Positions 51,066 to 60,701 are shown, numbered from the stretch's first letter. The stretch: DNA of 64,000 bases from Rubrivivax sp. (GCA_016790225.1 JAEUOZ010000002.1:124001-188000), one strand, 5' to 3'. Notes: a model not told the origin generated them from the letters alone. Numbers and translations are program-made.

Positions 51066-53114
51066 ATGACGCGCCCGACCCACCCCAGGCTCCACGGCCG
51101 CTTGCCGAAGCGCCGCTCGCGCGGGCTCGCCGGCTGCGTGATGCTGCTCGGCCTGAGCGCGATGGCACAGGCCCAGCCGTCCGGGCCAGCGTCAGCCGAC
51201 AGGACAGCCGGCGAGTCCCTGGCCCAGGCCACAAGCCCCGGTGCGCTGCAAAGCGTCGTGATCACCGCCTCGCGCCATGCGATGCTGGCGATCGATGCGC
51301 CTGCCTCGCTGAGCGTGGTGCCGCGCGAAGCCATCGAGGCGCGCGGCGCCGACAACGTGCTGGAAGCCGTGCGCGGAGAGCCCGGCCTGTCGCTGCAGGG
51401 CCGGGCCATCGGCGGGCGCAAGGTCATGGGCCTGCGCGGCCTGGATGCGCGCCACACGCTGTATCTGGTCAACGGCCAGCGCATCAACGCGAGCGACGGC
51501 ACGGTGGGCGCCAGCGACTTCCAGTACGACTGGCTGGCAGCCGAAGACATCGAGCGCATCGAGATCGTGCGCGGGCCGCTCTCGGTGCTCTACGGCAGCG
51601 AAGCCCTGGGCGGCGTCATCCATGTCATCACGCGCCGGCCCGGCAGCACCTGGCGCCTGGGCGCGTCGAGCGAGGGCAGCGCAGCCGCAGGCGCACGCGG
51701 CGGCGACGGCTGGCGTGCAGCGCTGCGCGCCGACGGGCCGCTGGGCGGCGGCTTCACGCTGAAGCTGGGCGCCTCGGCCAGCTCGCTGGAGCCGCTGGCT
51801 TCGCCTGCCGACGCGCGCCTCAGCGAACTGGAGGGGCGGGACAAGCGCGACGCCTGGCTCGCGCTGGGCTGGCAGCCGGCCCCGGGACATCAGCTGATGC
51901 TGGAGCACCGTGCCGGCGAGGAGACGCGCGAAGCCGGCGCGCGCGAACGCAGCGGACAGCGCCGATACCACACCAGCTGGAATGACCTGCAGCGCGACAT
52001 GAGTGCCTTCGCGTGGGAATCCTCCTGGCCCTCGCTGTCCGCGGGCAGCGCGCCGCTGGAGACGCAGCTGCGCCTGTACCGTGCCGCGCTGGACGTGCGC
52101 AACCGCCGCACGGCGGGCGTGGCCATCAACCCTCACCAGCGCCTGATCGACGAGGTGCTGGATGGACAGGCTCGCCACGAAGCCGCTGCACAGGCCTGGA
52201 CCGGGGGTTTCGAACTGCGGCAGGAATCACTGGAGGATCCAGGCCTGCCGGGCGGGCGATCGCAGGCGCGCCACCGCGCCCTGTACCTGCAGCAGGAGTG
52301 GACACCGCAGGCCGCGCTGACGATCACCAGCGGCCTGCGCCACGACGATCACTCGCTGTACGGCGGGCGGTGGAGCCCGCGCCTCTATGCGGTCTGGCGC
52401 GCGGCGCCCGGCTGGACGCTCAAGGGCGGCTACAGCCACGGTTTCAAGGCACCGAACCTGAAGCAGATCGTGCCCGGTACGCGCGCCGAAGGCCCCAACC
52501 TGGTGATCGGCAATGCGGAACTGCGCCCCGAGAGCAGCGACAGCCTGGAGCTGGGCCTGGGCTGGCAGCGCGGGCCGCAGCAGCTGCAGCTGGTGGCGTT
52601 TGCGCAGCGCGTGCGCGATCTGATCGACCTTCGGCTGGTGCGGGCGGGCAGCGTGCCGGGCACCGGAACCTACCTGTACGAGAACCTCGCCAGCGCCCGC
52701 CTGCAGGGCCTGGAGGCGGTCTGGCAGCAGCCGCTGATGCCGTGGCTGACGCTCAACCTCAGCTACGCGTATCTCGATGCCCGAAGCGCCACGGGCCAGC
52801 GGCTGGACAAGCGGCCGCGCCATGGTGCCACGCTGCGCCTGGAGGCACGGCAGGGGTCCTGGCGCGCAGGGCTGATGGCCGAGTTCAGCGGCAGCCAGCT
52901 GCTGGCCTCGACGACGGTGGGCGCGCCGCCGCAGCCGGTGCCGGATCTCACGCTGCTGGGCGCCCACCTGACACGTGCCCTGCCCCGAGGGCTGGAACTG
53001 GGGCTGGGCGTGCGCAACTTGGGCAATGTGCGGCTGGCCGACAAATCGCCGCTGTTCACGCACGCCGAAGCGCCGCGCACCTGGCGCGTCAGCCTGCGCG
53101 GGCGCTGGCCCTGA
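51066..53114 (+). CDS. TonB-dependent outer-membrane receptor
   Basis: 682 residues. Signal peptide (cleaved near AMAQA), plug domain about 65-185 (SVVPREAIEARGADNVLEA, GLRGLDARHTLYLVNGQRIN, IEIVRGPLSVLYGSEALGGV), then a 22-strand barrel ending WRVSLRGRWP. It matches the BtuB/FepA-type family. The nearby FNR-type box and location at the end of the nir island suggest uptake of a metal or heme cofactor needed for denitrification; copper, iron or cobalamin cannot be told apart. GAGGAG precedes the ATG. Confidence 0.92.
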   Translation: MTRPTHPRLHGRLPKRRSRGLAGCVMLLGLSAMAQAQPSGPASADRTAGESLAQATSPGALQSVVITASRHAMLAIDAPASLSVVPREAIEARGADNVLEAVRGEPGLSLQGRAIGGRKVMGLRGLDARHTLYLVNGQRINASDGTVGASDFQYDWLAAEDIERIEIVRGPLSVLYGSEALGGVIHVITRRPGSTWRLGASSEGSAAAGARGGDGWRAALRADGPLGGGFTLKLGASASSLEPLASPADARLSELEGRDKRDAWLALGWQPAPGHQLMLEHRAGEETREAGARERSGQRRYHTSWNDLQRDMSAFAWESSWPSLSAGSAPLETQLRLYRAALDVRNRRTAGVAINPHQRLIDEVLDGQARHEAAAQAWTGGFELRQESLEDPGLPGGRSQARHRALYLQQEWTPQAALTITSGLRHDDHSLYGGRWSPRLYAVWRAAPGWTLKGGYSHGFKAPNLKQIVPGTRAEGPNLVIGNAELRPESSDSLELGLGWQRGPQQLQLVAFAQRVRDLIDLRLVRAGSVPGTGTYLYENLASARLQGLEAVWQQPLMPWLTLNLSYAYLDARSATGQRLDKRPRHGATLRLEARQGSWRAGLMAEFSGSQLLASTTVGAPPQPVPDLTLLGAHLTRALPRGLELGLGVRNLGNVRLADKSPLFTHAEAPRTWRVSLRGRWP

Positions 53115-53152
53115 GCCGCCGCCTGGGCCGTAGACTCGCGGCCGAAGCAACC

Positions 53153-53590
53153 ATGCAACACCAGAGCAGCATCGACATCGAAGCCCCGGCCGCGACGATC
53201 TACGCCCTGTACCAGGACGTCGCCCGCTGGAACACCTGGGATCCGGATACCCGCTCGGCGTGGCTGGACGGCCCGTTCGGCGTTGGCGCCCGCGGCAAAC
53301 TGGTGCCCACGCGCGGAAGACCCGTCCCCCTGTGCATCACACAAGCCACCGAAAACCGCTCCTTCACGGCGCGCTGCGCCATTCCCGGCTTCTGCATGGA
53401 CTTTGTCCATGAACTGACGCCGCTGTCCACAGGCACGCGCGTGGTTCAGCGGCTGGAGACCTCGGGCTTCCTGGGCTTCCTGCTGAATCCCGTGATCGGC
53501 CCGCAGGTCCGCGAAGGCTTTCCCAAGACCCTGGCCGCGCTGAAGCAGCTCGCCGAGTCGCAGCATGCGGGGGATCGTGTCACGCGCTGA
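53153..53590 (+). CDS. SRPBCC-fold (polyketide cyclase-like) small protein
   Basis: 145 residues with the START/SRPBCC pattern: SIDIEAPAATIYALYQDVARWNTWDP at the N-terminus begins the fold and the long C-terminal helix is VREGFPKTLAALKQLAE. A hydrophobic ligand pocket is expected. It lies 38 bases after the receptor gene and may share its transcript. No specific function can be named. Confidence 0.82.
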   Translation: MQHQSSIDIEAPAATIYALYQDVARWNTWDPDTRSAWLDGPFGVGARGKLVPTRGRPVPLCITQATENRSFTARCAIPGFCMDFVHELTPLSTGTRVVQRLETSGFLGFLLNPVIGPQVREGFPKTLAALKQLAESQHAGDRVTR

Positions 53591-53653
53591 TGGCGGCGGG
53601 CCCGTCCGGCCCGAGCCACACGGGCCACACGGGCCCGGCAGGCCGGCAAGGAC

Positions 53654-55525
53654 TCAGGCCTCCAGCGCCGCCACCTCGCCGGTCAGGTGCGCGATGGTGC
53701 CGCTGGCCTGGCGCAGCACGTTGCGCATCAGGCGCACGCACAGGGCGGGGTAGTCGGCCTCCAGCTGCGCGAAAGCCTCAAGGCTGAGGGTGCCGCAGCG
53801 CACCGAGGTGTCGGCACGCACATCCGCCGTGCGCAGACCCGAATGAAGCAGTGCGGCCTCACCAAACAGCATGCCCGCGGTCAGGGTGGACAGGCGCCGA
53901 TGGCCGCCCTGGGGCAGATCCACGGTGACGCTGACCTCTCCACGCAGCAGCAAGTACAGCGCGCGTGCCGGCTCGCCCTGGCGCACGATGAGCGTGCCGG
54001 GCTCCAGCTCCTGCTGTTCGATGCGGGCTGAGAGCAGTTCCAGCTCCGCCGCGCCCAAGCCATCGCACAGCCGGTGGCCGGCCAGCGCACAGGCGCCGTC
54101 GTCGGTGACCGCCGGCGGGTGCTGCTGCAACAGCGCACGTTCGCACCATTCGAGGCCCAGATCGAGTTGCGGCTGCAGGTTCAACGCACGGGCAAAGCGC
54201 GGGTCCAGCTCTTCGCCCAGGCCGGCCAGCAGCTCACCGCGCCGAACGCGGGTGAAGACCAGCTGCTGCCCGCGCGCCGCACAACAGGCCAGCAGCTGGG
54301 CGAGCATGCGCACGGCCGTCGGATCGGCATGGCTCACGCGCTTGAAGTCCAGCACGGCAAGGTCCAGCCCGGCCGATGGCTCGGTGATGGCTCGCATCAC
54401 CGGTTCCAGCGTGCTCAGGCGCAGATCGCCCTGCAGTTCGAATACCGCGGCGCGATCACCATGCAAGTCCAACATCGCCCGTTCGGCCGCGCGCCGCTGG
54501 CGCTTGGAGCGCACGGCTTTCAGCGTGTAGCGGGCACGGATGGTGGACGCCGCCGCGCGCGGTGGCCGCAGAAAGTGCAGGCCCAGCTCAGTTGACAGCA
54601 GCTCGAAGGCGCGCACGCCCCGGGCGCTGTTGCCCTGCGCGTCCAGGGCCGGCGAGAACACGGCGATCCCCAGCTGCCCAGGCAGCACGGCCATGATGCC
54701 GCCGCCCACGCCGCTCTTGGCCGGCATGCCGACGCGCAGCACCCATTCGCCGCTGAAGTCGTACACGCCGCAGGTCGTCATCAGGCTGAGGATGGCGCCC
54801 ACGTGTTGCTCGTCCACCGCACGCTGGCCGGTCACCGGGTTGACGCCGCCATTGGCCAGCGTGGCCGCTGTCAGGGCCAGGTCACGCGCGTGCACCTGCA
54901 CCGCACACTGCTGGAAGTACAGGTCCAGCGCGGGCTCGGGGTCGCTGCCGATGATCTCGTAGTTGCGCAACAGGTGGCCGATGGCACGGTTGCGGTGGCC
55001 GGTGGCGCGTTCCGATTCGAAGACCGCCGTGTCGATCTGCAGCGGCCGTCCAGCGTAAGCCGAGGTCACGGCCAGCAGTTGCGCCAGCGCATCGCCGCCG
55101 TGCGCGGCCGCGAGCATCGAAGAAATGGCGATGGCCCCGGCATTGATCATCGGGTTCAGGGGCCGGCCGGTGCTGGGCTCCAGGCTGATCGAGTTGAAAG
55201 CCTCGCCCGAGGGCTCGACGCCCACACGCTGGCCAACGGCTTGCGCACCGCAGTCCTGCAGGGCCAGGCCGTAGGCCAGCGGCTTGGACACCGACTGGAT
55301 GGTGAAAGGCACGCGGCTGTCACCCACCTCGTAGACCTGCCCGTCCACCGTGGCGATGACGATGCCGAACCAGCCCGGGTCGGCCTTGGCCAGCTCGGGG
55401 ATGTAGGTGGCCACCTGGCCATCGGTCAGCGGCAGCAGCCGCTCGTGCAGCCCGGCGAGGTAGGCAGCAATGGGGTCCAGGGCCTTCGGTGAAGCGGCCG
55501 CGGCAGGGTGGGTGGATGGCGTCAT
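53654..55525 (-). CDS. glsA: Glutaminase A fused to STAS and cyclic-nucleotide-binding domains
   Basis: 623 residues, about twice the usual 310. Residues 1-325 are a complete serine-dependent glutaminase with QSVSKP (Ser78, Lys81), NPMINAGAI, and late VGGGIMAVLPGQLGIAVFSP. About 340-455 is a STAS domain (AVFELQGDLRLSTLEPVMRA, LAVLDFKRVSHADPTAVRML). About 480-610 is a cyclic-nucleotide-binding domain with GEVSVTVDL and MLFGEAALLHSGLRTADVRA. Glutamine hydrolysis may therefore be gated by a nucleotide or partner. The start gives a normal glutaminase N-terminus. Confidence 0.92.
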   Translation of the reverse strand: MTPSTHPAAAASPKALDPIAAYLAGLHERLLPLTDGQVATYIPELAKADPGWFGIVIATVDGQVYEVGDSRVPFTIQSVSKPLAYGLALQDCGAQAVGQRVGVEPSGEAFNSISLEPSTGRPLNPMINAGAIAISSMLAAAHGGDALAQLLAVTSAYAGRPLQIDTAVFESERATGHRNRAIGHLLRNYEIIGSDPEPALDLYFQQCAVQVHARDLALTAATLANGGVNPVTGQRAVDEQHVGAILSLMTTCGVYDFSGEWVLRVGMPAKSGVGGGIMAVLPGQLGIAVFSPALDAQGNSARGVRAFELLSTELGLHFLRPPRAAASTIRARYTLKAVRSKRQRRAAERAMLDLHGDRAAVFELQGDLRLSTLEPVMRAITEPSAGLDLAVLDFKRVSHADPTAVRMLAQLLACCAARGQQLVFTRVRRGELLAGLGEELDPRFARALNLQPQLDLGLEWCERALLQQHPPAVTDDGACALAGHRLCDGLGAAELELLSARIEQQELEPGTLIVRQGEPARALYLLLRGEVSVTVDLPQGGHRRLSTLTAGMLFGEAALLHSGLRTADVRADTSVRCGTLSLEAFAQLEADYPALCVRLMRNVLRQASGTIAHLTGEVAALEA

Positions 55526-55875
55526 GGGCCCCCATTCGCAAGGACCGTGCAGGCTACTGCACACAGGGCATTTCGTGACGCCGCCCCAGGCCACTGCAAA
55601 CCGCACGCAAAAGGTGCAAGAGCGTACCCAGTCGGTGCGCACCAGGGTGGAGCCAGCCCGCGTGGCCCCTTCAGCACCGGATACGCATCCGGCGGATCGG
55701 AAGCCGCCCGCTGGCGCCAGACGTGCGGCGTGACGTGCCCAGGGGCACCCTGACCGCTGCCCTGTGCCTAAGGTCCTGCCAGAGTCCGGCCTATCATGGG
55801 TTTCCGGCGGCGCCGGCTGCACGGGCCAGGGCCCGCGCCCCACACGCCGCCGCAACCCCCCCGGAGAAACCGAGC
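55526..55875. other. 350-base intergenic region between divergent glsA and a small membrane protein
   Basis: No coding sequence, palindrome or recognisable regulatory site that I can support. It must hold the promoter of glsA on one strand and that of the downstream small membrane proteins on the other. A GGAG at the end serves the gene at 55876. Confidence 0.4.
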
Positions 55876-56151
55876 ATGGGCGCCTTCAGCTACTGGCACT
55901 GGATCATCGTCCTGCTCATCGTGGTGGTGATCATGGTGCTGCCCCAGCGGCGGCCCGGCGGCAGGCCGCGGGATGCCGGCGCGCACCCGGTGTTCTCGGC
56001 CGTCAGCACCCAAGGCCAGGAAGTGGAGCGCATCGACGAGCGCCTGCCCCGCCGTCCCTGGCGCATGTTGGCCCTGATGCTGGCCGTGGCGCTGGTCGCG
56101 GCCATCGGCGGCTTTGCGTTGCGGCACTTCGGCCTGCCGTTCCTGAACTGA
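55876..56151 (+). CDS. Two-helix membrane protein with a TatA-like N-terminus
   Basis: 91 residues. MGAFSYWHWIIVLLIVVVIM closely resembles the TatA/TatE beginning (MGxFSxWHWLIVL), but the Phe-Gly hinge and amphipathic helix are missing. A charged middle (GQEVERIDERLPRRPWR) and a second helix (about 68-85) follow instead. A ribosome-binding GGAG is present. It may be a TatA-derived protein or chance similarity; the function is unknown. The next membrane protein starts 46 bases later. Confidence 0.68.
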   Translation: MGAFSYWHWIIVLLIVVVIMVLPQRRPGGRPRDAGAHPVFSAVSTQGQEVERIDERLPRRPWRMLALMLAVALVAAIGGFALRHFGLPFLN

Positions 56152-56197
56152 GCGGTTCGGCGGCGATCCCGGCTCTCACGGCACCCAGAAGCCACTC

Positions 56198-56629
56198 ATG
56201 TCCTGGCTGCGCGCGTTTCTGCAGTCCTTGCTGAGCGCCAGCTTCATTGCGCTGGTGGCGCCGCCCATCGCGGCTGGCCTGGCGGTGCTCATGATGGTCA
56301 GCCTGAGCGGATGGGCCAGCATCAGCCTGCCGGGCCCGGGGGATCTGCTGCTGGGTGCCCTGGGCGTGGCGATCGGCGGCTACGTGCTGGGCGGCCTGCC
56401 GGCCTTTGCCGCAGGCCTGGCGCTGCCGCTGCTGCGCCGTCATCTGCCGCGTGCCGCCGCCTGCCTGGCCACCGGGGTGCTGGGGATGACGGCCTACTTG
56501 CTGAGCTTCGGGCAGCCGTGGCTGGTCTGGCCGCTCAATCTGCGCAATCTGTCCACCTTCGGCCTGCCGGCCTTGGCCAGCGTGACCCTGGCGGCCTGGC
56601 TGTTCACGCGGCCGGGTAGGGGCAACTGA
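56198..56629 (+). CDS. Four-helix membrane protein of unknown function
   Basis: 143 residues, hydrophobic, with about four helices (6-35, 44-72, 88-108, 118-138), many Gly and Leu and no charged motif. It probably shares a transcript with the TatA-like gene. No family recognised. Confidence 0.62.
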   Translation: MSWLRAFLQSLLSASFIALVAPPIAAGLAVLMMVSLSGWASISLPGPGDLLLGALGVAIGGYVLGGLPAFAAGLALPLLRRHLPRAAACLATGVLGMTAYLLSFGQPWLVWPLNLRNLSTFGLPALASVTLAAWLFTRPGRGN

Positions 56630-56696
56630 AGGCGCGCCGATCTCGGCTGCGGGCGGCTGAGGGCTGCTGAGGGCGGCTCGGGCGGCTCAGCGCAGC

Positions 56697-58277
56697 TCAA
56701 AGGCCCGGCACGCGCACCTTCTGGCCCTGGCGCCTTGCCCAGGTCAGGCTGGCCATGAACTTGGGTGACTTTGCCGGGTCTTCCTCGGCGTACTGCAGCA
56801 GGCCCCAGCTGCCCCACTTGGACCATTGGGCCACGGAATTGAAGTGGCAGTGCAGATCGCCACCCAGTTCGGCCCAGGCGTCGAAGTAGCGCTGGTAGAG
56901 CACGCCCATGCGCGGGTGGGCATTGGCGGCGTGCAGCAGGCGCGTGAGGTTATCGCGGTTCTCGGCCCCGAAGATGCCCACCAGATGCTGGCCGCCTTCA
57001 TAGGCCACCAGCTTCACGCCGTACTGATCGGCCACCGCCTTCTGGGCCTTCATCCAGCCGATGCACTCGGGCAGCGCCTGGCTTTCCAGGTGGTCCAGCA
57101 GCATGTCCACCGACCAGGCCTCCACCTCGGCGGCAGAGAGGCTGGCGCCGCCGCTCTTGTCCGGCGGCAGGTTCAGCGAGAGGTAGGGTGCGATCGCCAG
57201 CGCATCGCAGCTCTTGAAGCCATCGCGGTGCTTGAGCATCTCGTCCGACAAGTATTTGTTGGCCGCCTGCGAAGGCATCACGCGCACCAGGCGCTCGCGC
57301 CCGCCGAAGGCCTGTTCCCAGGTGCTGAAGAGCTGCACCGAGCGCTGCGAGATCCACTGGCCCAACCCCATCTTGGCGGCCTGCGCGGCCATCTGCGCAT
57401 CGCGCGCCTGCTGGAACTGGCCGTTCCAGAGCTCGTTGCTGAACTCCAGGTAGACCTTGAGCGTGGGCTTGAGCTGGGCCTTCACCAGCTTGGCAAACTG
57501 TTGAACATATTCGTCATCGGCGCCGTGCGGCATGCAGAACCAGGCATCGGCCTCCAGCCGGTTGACCAGATCGACCATCAGCTCCACCGGCGTGCCCTTG
57601 ACGGAGAACGTGGCTTCCTGCGGCGTGGGGCGATCCTTCCAGGCCGACTGCCTGGAGTTGTTGGTATGCATCCAGTCCATGAAGCGCACGCAGGCCACGC
57701 CCTGCCAGCGCTCCAGGAAGCCGGGATGAAAGGCGTTGTGCGGCGTGGCGGCGGGCTCGTAGCCGGGGCGCAGCACGCGGATGTTGCGCACCGGATTGGC
57801 CGGATCGGTCTTCTTCAGGCGCAGCCAGATCGGGCCGCGCGACGGGGTCACCTCCACCGTCAGGCTGCCCGGCGCGCTGGCGATCACGCGCCCGCTGCCC
57901 CAGAAATCGATCTCGCCCGCGCCTTCGTAGCTGACCTTGTAGTTGCCCTGCGGGTAGATGCTGCCGGTGGCCGTGCACATGGGCGTATCGGCCCAATGCC
58001 CGGGCTCCAGGGACTTGATCCAGCCCTGCTCGTCCAGCGCCAGCTTGGGGCCCTTGCCCCAATCCCCCGTGGGCAGCTGGCTGATCCACTCGCGGCTCAT
58101 GCGGAAGAAATCGATGAAGGGCAGCTCGGTATTCCAGTCCACCGTCTCGGCCAGGTTGATGCCCAGGCGCGGCATGCCCGGCGGCGCGGGCTGGCTGGCG
58201 CCCTTGCTGCAACTGGCCAGCCAGGGGGCGGCAAGCAGCGGCGCGCTGTGGCGGAGAAAACGGCGGCGTGGCGTCAT
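56697..58277 (-). CDS. Tat-exported lipoprotein, glycoside hydrolase-like (clan A-type) protein
   Basis: 526 residues. N-terminus MTPRRRFLRHSAPLLAAPWL with a twin-arginine motif and LASC lipobox (Cys about 23), so it is exported folded and lipidated. A TIM-barrel-like body is suggested by VYLEFSNELWNGQ (a possible acid/base Glu in an NE motif) and KLVAYEGGQHLVG (a possible nucleophile Glu), the arrangement of clan GH-A enzymes. The N-terminal part contains beta-rich sequence with FWGSGR. Substrate unknown; cellulose or mannan-type glycans are possible. The start at 58277 is the one that begins with the Tat motif. Confidence 0.68.
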   Translation of the reverse strand: MTPRRRFLRHSAPLLAAPWLASCSKGASQPAPPGMPRLGINLAETVDWNTELPFIDFFRMSREWISQLPTGDWGKGPKLALDEQGWIKSLEPGHWADTPMCTATGSIYPQGNYKVSYEGAGEIDFWGSGRVIASAPGSLTVEVTPSRGPIWLRLKKTDPANPVRNIRVLRPGYEPAATPHNAFHPGFLERWQGVACVRFMDWMHTNNSRQSAWKDRPTPQEATFSVKGTPVELMVDLVNRLEADAWFCMPHGADDEYVQQFAKLVKAQLKPTLKVYLEFSNELWNGQFQQARDAQMAAQAAKMGLGQWISQRSVQLFSTWEQAFGGRERLVRVMPSQAANKYLSDEMLKHRDGFKSCDALAIAPYLSLNLPPDKSGGASLSAAEVEAWSVDMLLDHLESQALPECIGWMKAQKAVADQYGVKLVAYEGGQHLVGIFGAENRDNLTRLLHAANAHPRMGVLYQRYFDAWAELGGDLHCHFNSVAQWSKWGSWGLLQYAEEDPAKSPKFMASLTWARRQGQKVRVPGL

Positions 58278-58364
58278 GGCGGGCAGTGCAGGCAAAGGCA
58301 AGGCCGGCATCGTAGACGCCCGCGCCGCGGCGCCGCGGGTCCGACATAGGGAGGCGGCCGCGCC

Positions 58365-59705
58365 TCAGGCCGAGCGCGGCTGCGCTGTCCCCTGGGGCGG
58401 CCGCCCGGACAGCGCGCCGCCGCTGCTGCCGCGGCCGCGCGTGACGCGCCACCACAGCCAGCCGGCGATCAGCAGGTTCAGTGCATTCCAGGCCAGGCCG
58501 TTGGCAAACGCGGCATCGTAGGAGCCGCTGAGATCGAAGATCTTGCCGCTCATCCAGCCGCCCAGCGCCATGCCGAAGAGCGTGAACATCAGCACCGTAC
58601 CCACGCGCGCGCCGGCCTCGGCCGGCGGAAAGTGCTCGCGCACGATGATCGCGTAACTGGGCACGATGCCACCCTGGAACAGGCCGAAGAGCGCGCTGAT
58701 GATGTAGAGCGACACCAGCCCGTCGAAGGGCAGGAAGAGCAGCAGCGCCAGCCCCTGCAGCGCGCTGCCCAGCAGCAGCGTGCGCAGGCCGCCGATGCGA
58801 TCGCAGATCCAGCCGCTGATCAGGCGGCTGGCGATGCCGAAGGCCAGCATCAGCGAGAGCATCTGCGCGCCACGCGCCGCGCCAAAACCCAGATCGCTGC
58901 AGTAGGCCACGATGTGCACCTGGGGCATGCTCATCGCCACGCAGCAGGAGAGCCCGGCCAGGCACAGCAGCGCCTGCGCCTGGTTCAGGCTCAGGCCGAA
59001 AGGCCGGTTGGACGGCACCGGCCGCGCCGTCGGGGCACCCTTGGCCGGCGCTGCCGATGCCTGCACGGCTGGCGCGGCTGGCGCGGCGGGCAGGGCTGGC
59101 TCAGCGGGCAGACGTGCCCGCAGCATCAGCGACAGCAGCGGCATCGTCACGGCGCATACGACGCCCAGCACGACATAGGCGCTGCGCCAGCCGGCCGCCT
59201 CGGTGATGGCCTGCACGATGGGCGGCCACACGGCGCCGGCCAGGTAGTTGCCGCTGGCACAGATGGCCACCGCCACGCCGCGGCGACGCACGAACCACAG
59301 CGAGGTATCGGCCACCAGCGGCGCAAAGGTGGCCGAAGCCCCCAGCAGCCCCAGCAGAATCCCGTGCACCAGCGCGAAGACCAGGATGTTGCCGGCCATG
59401 GCCGCCGCCACAAAACCGAGCGCCAGCCCAACCGTGCCGATCCACACCGGCACGACCACGCCGTGCCGATCGGCCAGGCGGCCCATCAGGATGCCGCCGA
59501 AGCCGAAGCCCAGCATCAGCAGCGTGTAGGGCAGCGAAGCCTCGGAGCGCGCGACGCCGAACTCCTGCTGCACCGCAGGTAGCACGACCGAGACCACGTA
59601 CATCGCGCTGCTGCCCACGGTCATCAGGCCCAGCGCCGCCATCAGGCGCAGCCAGGCGTAGCGGCTGTCGGGCGTGTGCGCGGCCTCGGGGCTCACGCGG
59701 GGCAC
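58365..59705 (-). CDS. Major facilitator superfamily transporter
   Basis: 446 residues, twelve helices in two halves with a cytoplasmic Ala/Pro-rich loop between them (about 200-240). GILMGRLADRHGVVVP is the loop 2-3 signature, and SRLISGWICDRIGGLR repeats it in the second half. Similar to monocarboxylate/oxalate-type carriers (OFA family), so an organic anion is a likely substrate. It ends 87 bases from the Tat lipoprotein start on the same strand. Confidence 0.87.
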   Translation of the reverse strand: MPRVSPEAAHTPDSRYAWLRLMAALGLMTVGSSAMYVVSVVLPAVQQEFGVARSEASLPYTLLMLGFGFGGILMGRLADRHGVVVPVWIGTVGLALGFVAAAMAGNILVFALVHGILLGLLGASATFAPLVADTSLWFVRRRGVAVAICASGNYLAGAVWPPIVQAITEAAGWRSAYVVLGVVCAVTMPLLSLMLRARLPAEPALPAAPAAPAVQASAAPAKGAPTARPVPSNRPFGLSLNQAQALLCLAGLSCCVAMSMPQVHIVAYCSDLGFGAARGAQMLSLMLAFGIASRLISGWICDRIGGLRTLLLGSALQGLALLLFLPFDGLVSLYIISALFGLFQGGIVPSYAIIVREHFPPAEAGARVGTVLMFTLFGMALGGWMSGKIFDLSGSYDAAFANGLAWNALNLLIAGWLWWRVTRGRGSSGGALSGRPPQGTAQPRSA

Positions 59706-59711
59706 CTGAGG

Positions 59712-60701
59712 CTACACACCACCGGCGGCGATGCTGCCGTAGGCGTTGTTGAGCCACAGGCGCAGGCGCTGGCGCTCCATCAGGCTGAGGGACGCGCCGT
59801 CGATGGCGTTGCTGTTCTTGGCGTTCCAGAAGCTCGCGTTGCGCGCATCGATCTTCTGCACGATGCCGTCATGCAGGTGCTTCAGATCGATGACCCGCGC
59901 GCCCAGGCCGCGGGCGCGCACCAGCTGGCCGGAACGATCGAGGATGCTGAAGTCGTCGCCGCGCAGGTGGTTGCGCACGATCACGTAGTGCAGGCGCTGG
60001 CCGAAGCGGTCCAGCAGGCGGCGCAGCAGCTCCACGCTGTCGCGCCCGGCATCCATCACGTGCCAGTACTGCACCGTGATGTCGGAGACCTCGGCCATGT
60101 CCAGCACGCCGGAGTCATCCATCCACCGCACCAGCGGCTCGTGGGTCTGCGCCGCCAGATCGACCAGCACACGACGGCCGGGCTGCTCCAGCGCCGATTC
60201 GACGATGCGGTCCAGCGCCTCGTAGTTCTCCGCGATGGCCGGTTGCGTGTAGTCGGCATAGAAGCGCGCCAGCGTGCCGTGTGAACGGTCGGTGTCGAAG
60301 GCGACAAAGGGCAGGCTGTTGTCGATGCAGTACTGCGCCATCAGGCGCGACAGCATGGATTTGCCGACGCCGCCCTTTTCGCCGCCAATGAAGTGGATGC
60401 GCGAGACACCGCTGACTTCCAGTGTGGGAATCTCGCGGTCGGCGGCGGCCGGCGGCACGACGCCGGGCATGGGGATGTGGATATCGGCCGCGGCCGGCGG
60501 TGCGGGCAGTTCATCGGTCAACTGCGGTGGAAGATTGGGCATGGCCGGCGCCTGGAGCAGGGAGGGCATGGCCGCAGCGGGCTCGTCCCAGACCAGGCCA
60601 GGGCCCGCTTGCACGGCGGCGCCGGGTGTGCCCTCGGCGCCCGCCGGCGGCAGGCCGGTGCTGTCGGGCGAATTCGCCGCATCGGTTTGGGGGTTGTTCA
60701 T
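59712..60701 (-). CDS. ParA/MinD-like P-loop ATPase
   Basis: 329 residues. About 105 residues of Pro/Ala-rich N-terminal tail precede the deviant Walker A motif GGEKGGVGKSMLSRL, which has the ParA-type signature Lys, then a switch region FDTDRSHGTLAR and LVDLAAQTHEPLV as Walker B-like. No parB, conjugation or chemoreceptor gene is next to it, so its cargo is unknown. GGAGGAACAGC gives a good start. It ends 6 bases before the MFS gene start on the same strand. Confidence 0.85.
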   Translation of the reverse strand: MNNPQTDAANSPDSTGLPPAGAEGTPGAAVQAGPGLVWDEPAAAMPSLLQAPAMPNLPPQLTDELPAPPAAADIHIPMPGVVPPAAADREIPTLEVSGVSRIHFIGGEKGGVGKSMLSRLMAQYCIDNSLPFVAFDTDRSHGTLARFYADYTQPAIAENYEALDRIVESALEQPGRRVLVDLAAQTHEPLVRWMDDSGVLDMAEVSDITVQYWHVMDAGRDSVELLRRLLDRFGQRLHYVIVRNHLRGDDFSILDRSGQLVRARGLGARVIDLKHLHDGIVQKIDARNASFWNAKNSNAIDGASLSLMERQRLRLWLNNAYGSIAAGGV

